NCBI GenBank assembly: GCA_963724665.1
Contig: CAVRVH010000012.1
Location: 496,001 to 560,000 of the forward strand
Direction of reading: 5' to 3'
Source: DASUPK01 sp963724665
Lineage (GTDB): Bacteria > Actinomycetota > Thermoleophilia > Solirubrobacterales > 70-9
Length of the DNA stretch: 64,000 bases
The notes beneath the pieces are model-generated. The model did no database searches. It worked only from the letters and a program-made list of their open reading frames with translations, and was not told where the DNA came from. Positions 51,503-61,954 of this stretch are shown here, piece by piece; the first letter of the stretch is position 1, and each line of letters begins with the position of its first letter. The position numbers and the translations under genes were made by a program.

Positions 51503-52072
51503 CTAGAGGCCTGGGGAGAAGCGCGTGGAGTAGCCGGTGGCCGCGCGCATGTTGAATCGCCACCGCGGACCCGATCCCTGGTTGAGGGACTCGCCCGCCG
51601 AGGAGGTGTCGAACCGAAGTCCGGCGACCGTCATCCAGGCGTGGGTGCGGTTGGCATAGACCGTGATCCAGGAGCCGATGCCCGGGACTCCCCAGGCCAT
51701 CAACGGCCCGGAGGCCTCGGGTGCCCTGAGCAGCCCGGCCGCGTGCAGCACGTAGCTGACCGCCCCTGAGCAGTCATAGCCCCTGGACTTGAAGCTTCGG
51801 TGCCCTCCGCCCCAGATGTAGGGGCGGGTGTGGATCCTGTTGGCGGCGGCGATGGCCTTCCGCACCTGCTTCGGCGCGTTCGCCGGTGGAAGGGCGGTGC
51901 CATCGGATTGAATCTGCGCTGTGCCGCTCGGCGCCGAAGACGTGGTGACGCTGCCGGGCGAGCCCGTCCCGCCCGTCTGGGCCATGGCCGGCACGGCGCT
52001 CCCGAGAGATGCGAGCAGCAACAGTCCCGCCAGCGCCAACTTGCGCCCTGTGCTGTGTGTATCTGACCGCAA
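51503..52072 (-). CDS. Exported NlpC/P60-like cell-wall hydrolase, paralogue 2, under a c-di-AMP riboswitch
   Basis: 189 residues from TTG 52072 with GAAGGAGAACGG upstream. The signal peptide is LALAGLLLLASLGSAVPAMA. The domain matches paralogue 1 closely: RPYIWGGGHRSFKSRGYDCS with the catalytic Cys, GAVSYVLHAAGLLRAPEASG, His in TVYANRTHAWMTVAGLRFDT, and ESLNQGSGPRWRFNMRAATG. The linker is Ser/Gly/Thr-rich and shorter. Its own ydaO-type riboswitch lies upstream and a strong intrinsic terminator downstream, so it is a single-gene transcript. Paralogues 1 and 2 with their riboswitches look like a tandem duplication of the whole unit. Confidence 0.88.
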   Translation of the reverse strand: MRSDTHSTGRKLALAGLLLLASLGSAVPAMAQTGGTGSPGSVTTSSAPSGTAQIQSDGTALPPANAPKQVRKAIAAANRIHTRPYIWGGGHRSFKSRGYDCSGAVSYVLHAAGLLRAPEASGPLMAWGVPGIGSWITVYANRTHAWMTVAGLRFDTSSAGESLNQGSGPRWRFNMRAATGYSTRFSPGL

Positions 52073-52086
52073 ACCGTTCTCCTTCG

Positions 52087-52212
52087 TCGGCCTACGGGGT
52101 TAGCTGACGGGCTACCGCTAAAGGACTCGCGGCTCCACCTCTGGTGGATTAGCCCCAACTGCTTGGTTCCCCCGCTCTCGGCCCGCCCTGGCGGGGTCGA
52201 GATTCGGCGTTT
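52087..52212 (-). promoter_or_regulatory. c-di-AMP (ydaO/yuaA-type) riboswitch 2
   Basis: On the minus strand: CCGAATCTC, a hairpin arm, GAGCGGGGGAACCAA, TTGGGGCTAATCC, a second arm and GTCAGCTAACCCCGTAGGC. The conserved blocks match riboswitch 1 while the variable arms differ in sequence and length. It ends 15 bases before the TTG start of paralogue 2. Confidence 0.9.
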
Positions 52213-52259
52213 GGTTCGCGGGGCAGCGTAGCAGGGTCAACCGAGGTGTGAGCAGGTAC

Positions 52260-52901
52260 TCACAGACCGGCCCAGTGGCGAATCGCGAAGCCCGCGCCGG
52301 TGCGCAGGGTGTAGCGCCAGCGGGGGCCGCGACCCTGGTCGACCGTCTCGCCGCGCGGAGACGTGTCGTAGCGCAGACCGGCGATGTACATGTAGGTGTG
52401 GGTCTTGTTGGCGAAGACCGTGATCCAGGTCCCGTAGCCGGGCACACCCCAGAAGGCGAGCTGACCGGAGACGAGCGGGCTGCTCAGCACCCCCGCGGCG
52501 TGCAGCACGTAGCTGACGGCGCCCGAGCAGTCATATCCCTTCGCCTTGAAGCTGCGATGGCCACCGCCCCAGATGTAGGTCTTGCGGTGGATGCGGTTGG
52601 CGGCCTGAATCGCGCTCACGACCGCAGACGGTGCGCCGGCCGGGATGCTCGCCTTCCCGCCGGGAAGGATCGTCGCCCCGGTGGCAGGGGGCGGTGCACC
52701 CTCGGGAGCGCCCGGAGGAATGGTGGTCGTGCTCTCCGTCTGGCCCGCGGCAGGCGTCGCGGCGATCAGCGAAAGCGCAAAGAGAACGCCAGCCAGTCCG
52801 ATCCTGCGAGTTTGGCGACTCGAGCGAGACAGAAAGAACCCTCCTCCTTTCCCTGCAAATGACCGTAGCAGAGCTCGAATAGTTTGTGAGCGAGCGCTCA
52901 C
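52260..52901 (-). CDS. Exported NlpC/P60-like cell-wall hydrolase, paralogue 3, no riboswitch
   Basis: Up to 213 residues. The open frame begins at GTG 52901, inside an 18-bp palindrome. A strong AAGGAGGAGGG further in (about 52848) suggests translation may really start at a CTG near 52832, just before SRSSRQTRRIGL. The signal segment is LAGVLFALSLIAATPAAG. The domain is the same as in paralogues 1 and 2: KTYIWGGGHRSFKAKGYDCS, GAVSYVLHAAGVLSSPLVSG, His in FANKTHTYMYIAGLRYDTSP, and ETVDQGRGPRWRYTLRTGAG. Unlike them it has no c-di-AMP riboswitch: only 25 bases separate it from the divergent SDR gene. It has therefore been placed under other control. Confidence 0.83.
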   Translation of the reverse strand: MSARSQTIRALLRSFAGKGGGFFLSRSSRQTRRIGLAGVLFALSLIAATPAAGQTESTTTIPPGAPEGAPPPATGATILPGGKASIPAGAPSAVVSAIQAANRIHRKTYIWGGGHRSFKAKGYDCSGAVSYVLHAAGVLSSPLVSGQLAFWGVPGYGTWITVFANKTHTYMYIAGLRYDTSPRGETVDQGRGPRWRYTLRTGAGFAIRHWAGL

Positions 52902-52902
52902 A
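52885..52902. promoter_or_regulatory. 18-bp perfect palindrome between NlpC/P60 paralogue 3 and the SDR gene
   Basis: TGTGAGCGAGCGCTCACA is fully self-complementary outside the central AG. It sits in the 25-base divergent gap, 25 bases before the SDR GTG. Its form is that of a TetR-type operator, but no TetR gene is in the window. Confidence 0.6.
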
Positions 52903-52926
52903 GAGCTGGACAGGTAGTTTCACGGC

Positions 52927-53745
52927 GTGGATCTCGAGGGGAAGCGGGCGCTCGTCAGCGGTGCCACCGGGGGAATCGGCAGGGCGATCGCGGAGGAGCT
53001 CGCGCGAGGAGGAGCCACCCTCGTATTGAGCTCCCGCCGCCAGGCGGACCTCGAGGAGCTCGCCGGGTCACTGCCCGGCTCACTGCCGGGAGGTGACGGC
53101 CGCCACCAGGTGGTGACCGCCGATCTCGCCGAGCCGGGGGCGGCTGAGGAGCTGATCGAGGAGGCCGGCGACATCGACGCGCTCGTCGCCAATGCGGCTC
53201 TGCCGGCAAGCGGCAAGCTGGATGACTTCAGCTCGGATGAGATCCAGCGCGCGATTCGCGTCAACTTCGAGTCGCCGATCCTGATGGCCCGCGCGCTCGC
53301 TCCGAAGCTCGTGAGGAAGGGCGAAGGCCACCTCGTGTTCATCTCCTCGCTCTCGGGCAAGGTCGCATCGCCGCGGTCTGCCCTCTACAGCTCGACCAAG
53401 TTCGGCCTGCGTGGCTTCGCATTCGGGCTGCGCGAGGACATGCGGCCGCACGGGGTGGGCGTCTCGATCGTCTCGCCCGGGTTCGTACGCGGGGCGGGCA
53501 TGTGGGCCGACGCCGAGGTGGAGCCGCCGCCGATGATCGGGACCACCACTCCCGCCAAGGTCGCGCGGGCCGTCGCACGAGCGATCGAGCGCAACCGCAA
53601 CGAGATCACGGTGGCGCCGCGGCGCCAGCGCTTCGCCGCCGAGTTCGGCTACCGCCACCCCGAGTTCGCCGCGCGCCTGCAGCAGCGGGCCGGTGCCGAG
53701 CAGATCGCGTCCGAGCTCGCCGCCGGGCAGTCCGACAAGCGTTGA
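52927..53745 (+). CDS. Short-chain dehydrogenase/reductase (SDR)
   Basis: 272 residues, GTG start. Classical SDR motifs: cofactor loop ALVSGATGGIGRAIAEELA (TGxxxGIG type), Asp in VTADLAEPG, DALVANAALPASGKLDDFS with the NAA/NAG strand, and the active site with Ser in LVFISSLSGKVASPRSALYS and the YxxxK pair in YSSTKFGLRGFAFG. SSRRQ after the second strand favours NADPH. It reduces a carbonyl or oxidises an alcohol in the cytoplasm; the substrate is unknown. It is divergent from NlpC/P60 paralogue 3 and may be under the palindromic operator upstream. Confidence 0.9.
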   Translation: MDLEGKRALVSGATGGIGRAIAEELARGGATLVLSSRRQADLEELAGSLPGSLPGGDGRHQVVTADLAEPGAAEELIEEAGDIDALVANAALPASGKLDDFSSDEIQRAIRVNFESPILMARALAPKLVRKGEGHLVFISSLSGKVASPRSALYSSTKFGLRGFAFGLREDMRPHGVGVSIVSPGFVRGAGMWADAEVEPPPMIGTTTPAKVARAVARAIERNRNEITVAPRRQRFAAEFGYRHPEFAARLQQRAGAEQIASELAAGQSDKR

Positions 53746-53829
53746 AGTAATCTGTTGACTGCGCGTCAAGGAGGACGCGCGGCGCGCCGAGGGACGCGTC
53801 GTGAATCGTTTCGAGGGACAGGAGAGGCA

Positions 53830-56139
53830 ATGCGAAAGCTCGTGCTGGTGTCCGTTGTCTTCGGCTCGCTGCTCGCTGCGTCAAGCGCGCACGCCACGAT
53901 CCCGAATGTCTTCGGAGGTGCGCTCACCTGCACCGATGCGGGCACACAGCGGCAGTGCGGGACCGATACGAGTAGCGACAGCGGCTCGGGCACTCGCAGC
54001 ACGGCCCCCTCCTGGGACGGCACTCCGATCGACGTCAAGGTCGCCTTCCCCGCCGATCCGAGTCCGAGCCCTGACGGCAACTATCCCCTGATCATCTTGG
54101 GCCACGGGTATGGCGGGTCCAAGAACAGCTTCTTGTTCAGCGACATGACGCGATTCACCGACCGCGGCTACGCCGTATTCGCGATGACCGCGCGCGGGTT
54201 CCACCAGTCATGCGGCAAGGCCAACGCCATCTCTGCGGCCTCCCCCGGCGCCTGCGACAACGGCTACATCCACCTGATGGATGACCGCTATGAGATCCGC
54301 GATGCGCAGTTCTTCGCCGGCGAGCTCGCCGACGAAGGCTTGGTCGACGGCCAGAAGGTCGGGGCGATCGGCGGCTCCTATGGCGGCGGCCTCTCGCTCC
54401 AGCTTGCCACGCTGAAAGACCGCGTAATGCTGCCCGATGGCAGCCTGGTGCCCTGGACGAGCCCGGTGAACGCCATTCCGATGCGGATCGCCGGGGCGGC
54501 CCCGGACATCCCATGGAGCGACCTGGCGTATTCACTCACCCCGAATGGGCAGAAGCTCGACTACGTCGCCGACCCGGCCTATACCGGCCGAATGGGGATC
54601 GAGAAGGAATCTTTCAACAACGGTCTGTACGCGACCGTCACGCTGGGCGCGGGCCTCTATTGCGGCATGGCGCCGTACCCATCACCGTGCAACGACTTCG
54701 GGTCTGACGTGACCTCGTGGAAGACGCGCATCGAGCAGGGGGAGCCCTACGACGGCGACCCGGCTGCGCAGGCCATTCTCGATCAGATCAAGGCGTACCA
54801 CTCCGCTTATTACATCGACCACTCTGAGCCGCCGGCGCCTCTGCTGATCTCGAACGGCTTTGACGACGATCTCTTCCCCCCGGACGAGGCCATCGGCTAC
54901 TACAACCGGATCCGCTCGCAGTACCCGGCCGCGCCGATCTCATTGTTCTTCGGCGATTTCGGGCACATGCGCGCGCTCAACAAGTCGGACGTGACCAACG
55001 CTCTTAACGCCGCCGACGACGGCTGGCTCGACTTCTACGTCAAGGGCACCGGCTCGCAGCCGTTCCAGGGCGCGACGGCCTACACGCTCACCTGTCCACC
55101 ATCCGCGCCATCCGGCGGGCCGTACCAGGCCGGCAGCTGGGCGGGACTCTCGAAGGGAGTGGTTCGTTTCACCGCCAGCAGCAGCAAGACGATCTCGGCG
55201 GGCGGCGGATCGGCCAGCGTCGATGCGACCTTCGACCCGGTCCAGAACGGAGCCGGTGGGAACGCCTGCCAGACGGCACCCGGCGACGACCTGAACGGCG
55301 TCGCGACCTACAGGCTTCCCGCGGCTGGCGGAAGCGGCTACACGCTGCTCGGCTCACCGACGGTCGTGGCGACAATCGCAAACCCGGCGGCCAATTCCGA
55401 GATCGCGGCGCGGCTCCTGGATGTCGACCCCGGGAGCAACACCGAGACGCTGGTCGCGCGGCAGCTCTACCGGCCGCAGGTCGGCACCTCACGTCAGGTA
55501 TTCGAGCTGCATCCCAGTGGACACCTGTTCGCGCCCGGCCACGTCGCGAAGCTGGAGCTGCTGCCGAAGGATGCCGGCGGAGGCTCGCTCAACAGCTACG
55601 GGCGGCCCGCGAACGGCCAGGGCAACATCACGGTCTCGAACCTCGACCTGCGGCTGCCCGTTGCCGATGGTCCCGGCGCGGCCGGCGGCCAGGTCGGCGC
55701 AGCGCCGCCGTTGCTCCTTCCCTGCGGGATGGCGATCGCGCCCGAGTACTCCTCCGCGTCCTACCTGCGCGCCTCCCTGGGGAGCGGCAAGGTCAAGATC
55801 AAGGGCAAGAAGGCCAAGGTGCCGGTCGACTCGGGACCCGGCACGAACCCCTGCCAGGTCAAGGTGAAGCTGCTGGGCTCGGGCAAGGGGAAGGGGAAGG
55901 CCAGCTCCGCCAAGAAGAAGAAGAAGAAGGGTGGCTCGCTCGGCAAGGGCAGCGCCATGATGTCGGGCGGACAGACCGGGACGGTCACGGTCAAGCTGAC
56001 CAAGCACGGGCAGCAGACCGTCTCGAAGGGGAAGGCCGTGAGGGTCGAGATCACCACGGTCGATGCCACGGGCAACACCGTGCAGACCACGAAGGTCAAG
56101 CTCGGCAAGAACAAGAAGGGCAAGAAGGGCAAGAAGTAG
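53830..56139 (+). CDS. Secreted CocE/NonD-like alpha/beta hydrolase with Lys-rich C-terminus
   Basis: 769 residues from ATG 53830 (GGAGAGG upstream). Signal peptide MRKLVLVSVVFGSLLAASSA. The hydrolase domain shows YPLIILGHGYGGSKNSFLFS, MTARGFHQSCGKANAISAAS, the elbow GAIGGSYGGGLSLQLATL with the Ser, an acid in LISNGFDDDLFPPDEAIGYY and His in FFGDFGHMRALN. A beta-rich region follows, and the last 110 residues are very basic, with KGKGKASSAKKKKKKGG and a KKGKKGKK end. That tail may bind the anionic cell wall or be a cleavable segment. It resembles the 10895 protein in domain plan but not closely in sequence. Probably an extracellular esterase or peptidase. Confidence 0.82.
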   Translation: MRKLVLVSVVFGSLLAASSAHATIPNVFGGALTCTDAGTQRQCGTDTSSDSGSGTRSTAPSWDGTPIDVKVAFPADPSPSPDGNYPLIILGHGYGGSKNSFLFSDMTRFTDRGYAVFAMTARGFHQSCGKANAISAASPGACDNGYIHLMDDRYEIRDAQFFAGELADEGLVDGQKVGAIGGSYGGGLSLQLATLKDRVMLPDGSLVPWTSPVNAIPMRIAGAAPDIPWSDLAYSLTPNGQKLDYVADPAYTGRMGIEKESFNNGLYATVTLGAGLYCGMAPYPSPCNDFGSDVTSWKTRIEQGEPYDGDPAAQAILDQIKAYHSAYYIDHSEPPAPLLISNGFDDDLFPPDEAIGYYNRIRSQYPAAPISLFFGDFGHMRALNKSDVTNALNAADDGWLDFYVKGTGSQPFQGATAYTLTCPPSAPSGGPYQAGSWAGLSKGVVRFTASSSKTISAGGGSASVDATFDPVQNGAGGNACQTAPGDDLNGVATYRLPAAGGSGYTLLGSPTVVATIANPAANSEIAARLLDVDPGSNTETLVARQLYRPQVGTSRQVFELHPSGHLFAPGHVAKLELLPKDAGGGSLNSYGRPANGQGNITVSNLDLRLPVADGPGAAGGQVGAAPPLLLPCGMAIAPEYSSASYLRASLGSGKVKIKGKKAKVPVDSGPGTNPCQVKVKLLGSGKGKGKASSAKKKKKKGGSLGKGSAMMSGGQTGTVTVKLTKHGQQTVSKGKAVRVEITTVDATGNTVQTTKVKLGKNKKGKKGKK

Positions 56140-56193
56140 TAGGTCCGCGCCGGGCCGCGTTAGCCGTCCAGCGGCACAGGTCATACTGACCGT

Positions 56194-59001
<2,808 letters not shown>

Positions 59002-59109
59002 GCAATTTGCCGAGGGGTCTTGACCCCGGTCCGGGGTGGGAATAGGCTCGCCCGGCCGGCTGAGGGGCACGGCGATGGGGAGATTTGACGTGGCAAGGAG
59101 GAGACCCAC

Positions 59110-59427
59110 GTGGGTGTTCTCAGCGCATTGCGCCCGGGGCACTGGATCGGCCTCGGACTGGTGGCCGCCCTGATCGCAACCGGCGCCTGGACCAACATCT
59201 TCGGCCTGGTTGGCGGCGATTCGAGCAAGGCTCAGCGGCTAAATACCTGCCTCCAGAACCATGGAGTCAACATCGCGTCGCTTGCCACGAGCGTCGGCGA
59301 CCCGACGACGCTGCTTCGTGGCGCGAAGGCCACGGATCAGCTGATTCACCAGGCCGCGAAGAACAACCAGATCAAGAACGGCGAGGCGCGGACCGTGATG
59401 ACCTGCCTCAACCGCATCGATCGCTGA
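59110..59427 (+). CDS. Small membrane-anchored or exported protein, unknown
   Basis: 105 residues from GTG 59110 with AAGGAGGAG upstream. One N-terminal hydrophobic helix (WIGLGLVAALIATGAWTNIF) is followed by a soluble part with two Cys (NTCLQNHG and MTCLNRID) that could bond. The helix content and lengths suggest a small extracytoplasmic domain. I do not recognise the family. It stands alone after aconitase, with strong hairpins downstream. Confidence 0.65.
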   Translation: MGVLSALRPGHWIGLGLVAALIATGAWTNIFGLVGGDSSKAQRLNTCLQNHGVNIASLATSVGDPTTLLRGAKATDQLIHQAAKNNQIKNGEARTVMTCLNRIDR

Positions 59428-59507
59428 CGCCTGGGTGCGCGCACCGTCCGCGCCGGTTGGCGGCTATGCCCCCATTCCCCTATTTGAAGCCGGGTACGTA
59501 AAGAAAC

Positions 59508-59558
59508 GGCGTGGCGGGGCCGCGGGAGGCAGGGGGTCCACACGGCCCGCGCCACGCC
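59508..59558. terminator. Long inverted repeat downstream of the small protein gene
   Basis: GGCGTGGC plus GGGGCCG pair with CGGCCC plus GCCACGCC, giving about 14 paired bases around a loop of about 20. It lies 80 bases after the stop at 59427. No T-run is present. It may be a terminator or a structured RNA. Confidence 0.45.
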
Positions 59559-59595
59559 TGCGCGTCGGTAGCCAGGGAGGGATTTCCGACGCGAT

Positions 59596-59626
59596 CGTTC
59601 CCGGAGGCGGGACTGGCCCGGGAACG
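59596..59626. terminator. Inverted repeat before the convergent DUF3817 gene end
   Basis: CGTTCCCGG-N13-CCGGGAACG is a perfect 9-bp stem 8 bases from the stop at 59634 on the minus strand. It is placed to stop both converging transcripts. The rest of the 206-base gap holds no gene I can support. Confidence 0.5.
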
Positions 59627-59633
59627 AGTCTTG

Positions 59634-60029
59634 TCAAGTTAGTACGTCCTCCCGCCTCGTTTGATTATTCCCCGTTTGGTCGTGCGGTGTCAACCTCGGC
59701 GGCCCAATTCCCCATCCACGGCGCTCGATCAGCTCGATTCCGATCACCGCACCGAGCGGTCCGAACGGCGTGAGCGTCGCCGCGAGCAGGGGCCAGGGGG
59801 CCTCGCGACGCACGATCGCCCAGAAGATCAAGGCGCACAGGCCCAGATAGCCGACTCCGTGCAGCAGCCCGAAAAGGGCGGTCTCCGACGCGTATCCCGG
59901 TGCGATCCAGAAGAAGAGCAGGGCCGTGAACAGGCCAAGCTCGAACCAGGACGCGATCTTCACCCAGCGAAACAGGCGGCCGGGCACGGGCCTGGGAAGG
60001 GTGGTTGCTGCCTGCTCAGGCGTGGCCAC
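59634..60029 (-). CDS. DUF3817 small integral membrane protein
   Basis: 131 residues, GTG 60029. Three membrane helices: FELGLFTALLFFWIAPG, FGLLHGVGYLGLCALIFWAI and PLLAATLTPFGPLGAVIGIE. The pattern VKIASWFELGLFTALLFFWI plus LFGLLHGVGYLGL is that of DUF3817 proteins, common in actinobacteria and of unknown role. The C-terminus is short and polar. No operon partner is evident. Confidence 0.85.
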   Translation of the reverse strand: MATPEQAATTLPRPVPGRLFRWVKIASWFELGLFTALLFFWIAPGYASETALFGLLHGVGYLGLCALIFWAIVRREAPWPLLAATLTPFGPLGAVIGIELIERRGWGIGPPRLTPHDQTGNNQTRREDVLT

Positions 60030-60131
60030 CGATTGAAACTAGCGGCTGAGGGGCTTCGACACCCAGTCGGAGTATCCGGGGCCGATCTTCATACCGGCGG
60101 TCCATAGTTTTATTGACCCGAGGAAGGCAAG

Positions 60132-60332
60132 ATGCCCGCCATGGAGCGATTCCAAGGAGAACAGAGTTCCAACGTGAGCATGAGGAGGCTCGTGCGGTTG
60201 CAGCGCTCGTATCGGTGCGCGAGCTGTGACGCAGAACACCACTCCTGGGCTCGACTCAGCTCCTGTCCCGACTGCGGCCGCTCCCTCTCGGTGGCCGTGA
60301 TCAGACGGGCAGCGCTCACGGGGCCGGTCTAG
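60132..60332 (+). CDS. Small zinc-ribbon protein
   Basis: 66 residues at most; a start at the ATG at 60180 (MRRLVRLQRSYRC) would give 50. Two Cys pairs, YRCASCDAEHHSWARLSSCP and DCGRSLSVAV, form a C-x2-C ... C-x2-C zinc ribbon. No other domain is visible. Such small ribbons can bind nucleic acid or protein partners. Coding status rests on the zinc pattern and on codon use; it is plausible but not certain. Confidence 0.5.
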   Translation: MPAMERFQGEQSSNVSMRRLVRLQRSYRCASCDAEHHSWARLSSCPDCGRSLSVAVIRRAALTGPV

Positions 60333-60482
60333 ACGCAAGGGCGCGCGCCAGCGCGACCCGCGTAGTGCGGGTGGGTCGTTCGGGCGGGGGCGATGGCCCG
60401 CTCGGACGACCCGCTCAGGCCGGCCCTTCCTCTGCGGGCTTGGGGCTGATCACAGCGCCCAGAGTCGTGCGCTCGGGCGACG

Positions 60483-61874
60483 GTGCAGCTAGACGTGACA
60501 CAGGCCGGCTGCAGGAGTAGCCTTGCGCCGATCGACGCAAAGCTGGAGGAGGAGCTCGTGTTCGGCAACTCGACCGGTACTGGTGAAGGGGGCGATTCCG
60601 GGTCGGGAGTGCGCCAAGCGAACGAGCTGCGGGCGCTGAGCGCGCTGGTGTTTGAGGACTTGCGGGCGTTTCCGGGTGGCATTCGGGACATGCACTTGGG
60701 TATTGCTGGGCGTGCGTTCCGGGGTGTGGGTCCGGCGAGCCGTCCGATACAGGTCATCCACGACACGCTTTCGCGCCGCGCCTATGACGCGATCGGGGCC
60801 GGTGCGGGGCTGCTGGGACGGGCCGTCGATGGCGCCATACAGCAGCGGGGGGTCGGAGAGGAGGTCCTGCTCTCGACCACGCGCCGCGGTAGCGCCGTGG
60901 TCGCTGCATTGAATGGCTTGATCGGTGATCGGCTCGAGCGCTCGGGCAGCGACTTGCACCAGCCTGCCTCGGTGCGGGTGGACGGCGAGGCCGTTGCACT
61001 TGACGCGGGCCCTGTGAGCGCGGCGTTCCCTGATGCCACGCCGCGGCTGGTCGTGTTCCTGCATGGCCTGATGGGGAATGAGTTCTATTGGGATTGGGGT
61101 GGCGCTCATACGGGGGATACCTACGGTGCGCGCCTGGCCTCGGATCTCGGTTGCACCCCCATATATCTGCGCTACAACACCGGGCTGCACGTCTCTGAGA
61201 ACGGTCTGTCCATTGCGGTGCTCCTCGAGGAGTTGGTGGAAGCGTGGCCGGTGGAGGTGCAAGAGATCGCACTTGTGGGTCACTCGATGGGCGGTCTGGT
61301 GGCGCGCAGCGCCTGTCACCAGGCCTCCGAGAGCGGGCGCCGCTGGACCGAGCGCGTCCGGCATGTGGTCTCGCTGGGCACGCCGCACCTGGGCGCGCCG
61401 CTCGAGCAGGGGGCTCACGTGGCCGCCGAGGCGCTTTACGCGCTGCCCGAGACGCGGATGTTCGGCGCCTTCCTGCGCCGGCGCTCTGCCGGCATTCGCG
61501 ACCTGCGTCACGGATCGCTGGTCGACGAGGACTGGCGCGGTCGTGATCCCAATGCGCTGCGCGCGGCGGCGTGCAAGGAGGTGCCACTCCTGCCGGGAGC
61601 CACGCACTTCTTCGTTTCCGCCACGATTACCCGCAGCCCGCGCCATCCCCTGGGGAGCCTCCTCGGCGACATTCTCGTGCTTGTGCCCAGCGCCACCGGA
61701 CGGGGACGCACCCGGCGCATCCCATTCCAGCCTGAGCACGGACACCACCTGAGCCCCGCCCATCATCTCGCGCTGCTGAACCACCCCGAGGTTTACGAGC
61801 GCCTGCGCGAATGGCTCCAGCACCCCGGCGGCAGATCCCCGACGCGTTCGCGGCGGGACCTCGTGCCAATGTAA
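60483..61874 (+). CDS. PGAP1-like alpha/beta hydrolase
   Basis: 463 residues, GTG start uncertain. No signal peptide. The first 165 residues are helical (LVFEDLRAFPGGIRDMHLGI, IQVIHDTLSRRAYDAIGAGA). The hydrolase begins LVVFLHGLMGNEFYWDWGGA, where HGL provides the oxyanion region. The nucleophile is in IALVGHSMGGLVARSACHQA and the last part has VSLGTPHLGAPLEQGAHVAA, the PGAP1/lipase signature. A C-terminal His-rich segment (PEHGHHLSPAHHLALL) likely supplies the catalytic His. Esterase or lipase activity is likely. The N-terminal helical domain resembles that of polyhydroxyalkanoate-related or poorly known actinobacterial hydrolases, but I cannot assign it. Confidence 0.82.
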   Translation: MQLDVTQAGCRSSLAPIDAKLEEELVFGNSTGTGEGGDSGSGVRQANELRALSALVFEDLRAFPGGIRDMHLGIAGRAFRGVGPASRPIQVIHDTLSRRAYDAIGAGAGLLGRAVDGAIQQRGVGEEVLLSTTRRGSAVVAALNGLIGDRLERSGSDLHQPASVRVDGEAVALDAGPVSAAFPDATPRLVVFLHGLMGNEFYWDWGGAHTGDTYGARLASDLGCTPIYLRYNTGLHVSENGLSIAVLLEELVEAWPVEVQEIALVGHSMGGLVARSACHQASESGRRWTERVRHVVSLGTPHLGAPLEQGAHVAAEALYALPETRMFGAFLRRRSAGIRDLRHGSLVDEDWRGRDPNALRAAACKEVPLLPGATHFFVSATITRSPRHPLGSLLGDILVLVPSATGRGRTRRIPFQPEHGHHLSPAHHLALLNHPEVYERLREWLQHPGGRSPTRSRRDLVPM

Positions 61875-61954
61875 GGCGGGCAACTAGACGGCGCTCGTCA
61901 GCTTTGTCCGAAACCGCCGCTTTCGATGCAAAGCGACACACTGCGCGGCCGGCT

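Noticed and set aside
60489..61883. A 464-codon minus-strand frame over the PGAP1-like hydrolase
   Set aside because: The plus-strand frame has HGL, GHSMGG and GTPHLGAP lipase motifs; the antisense product has none.
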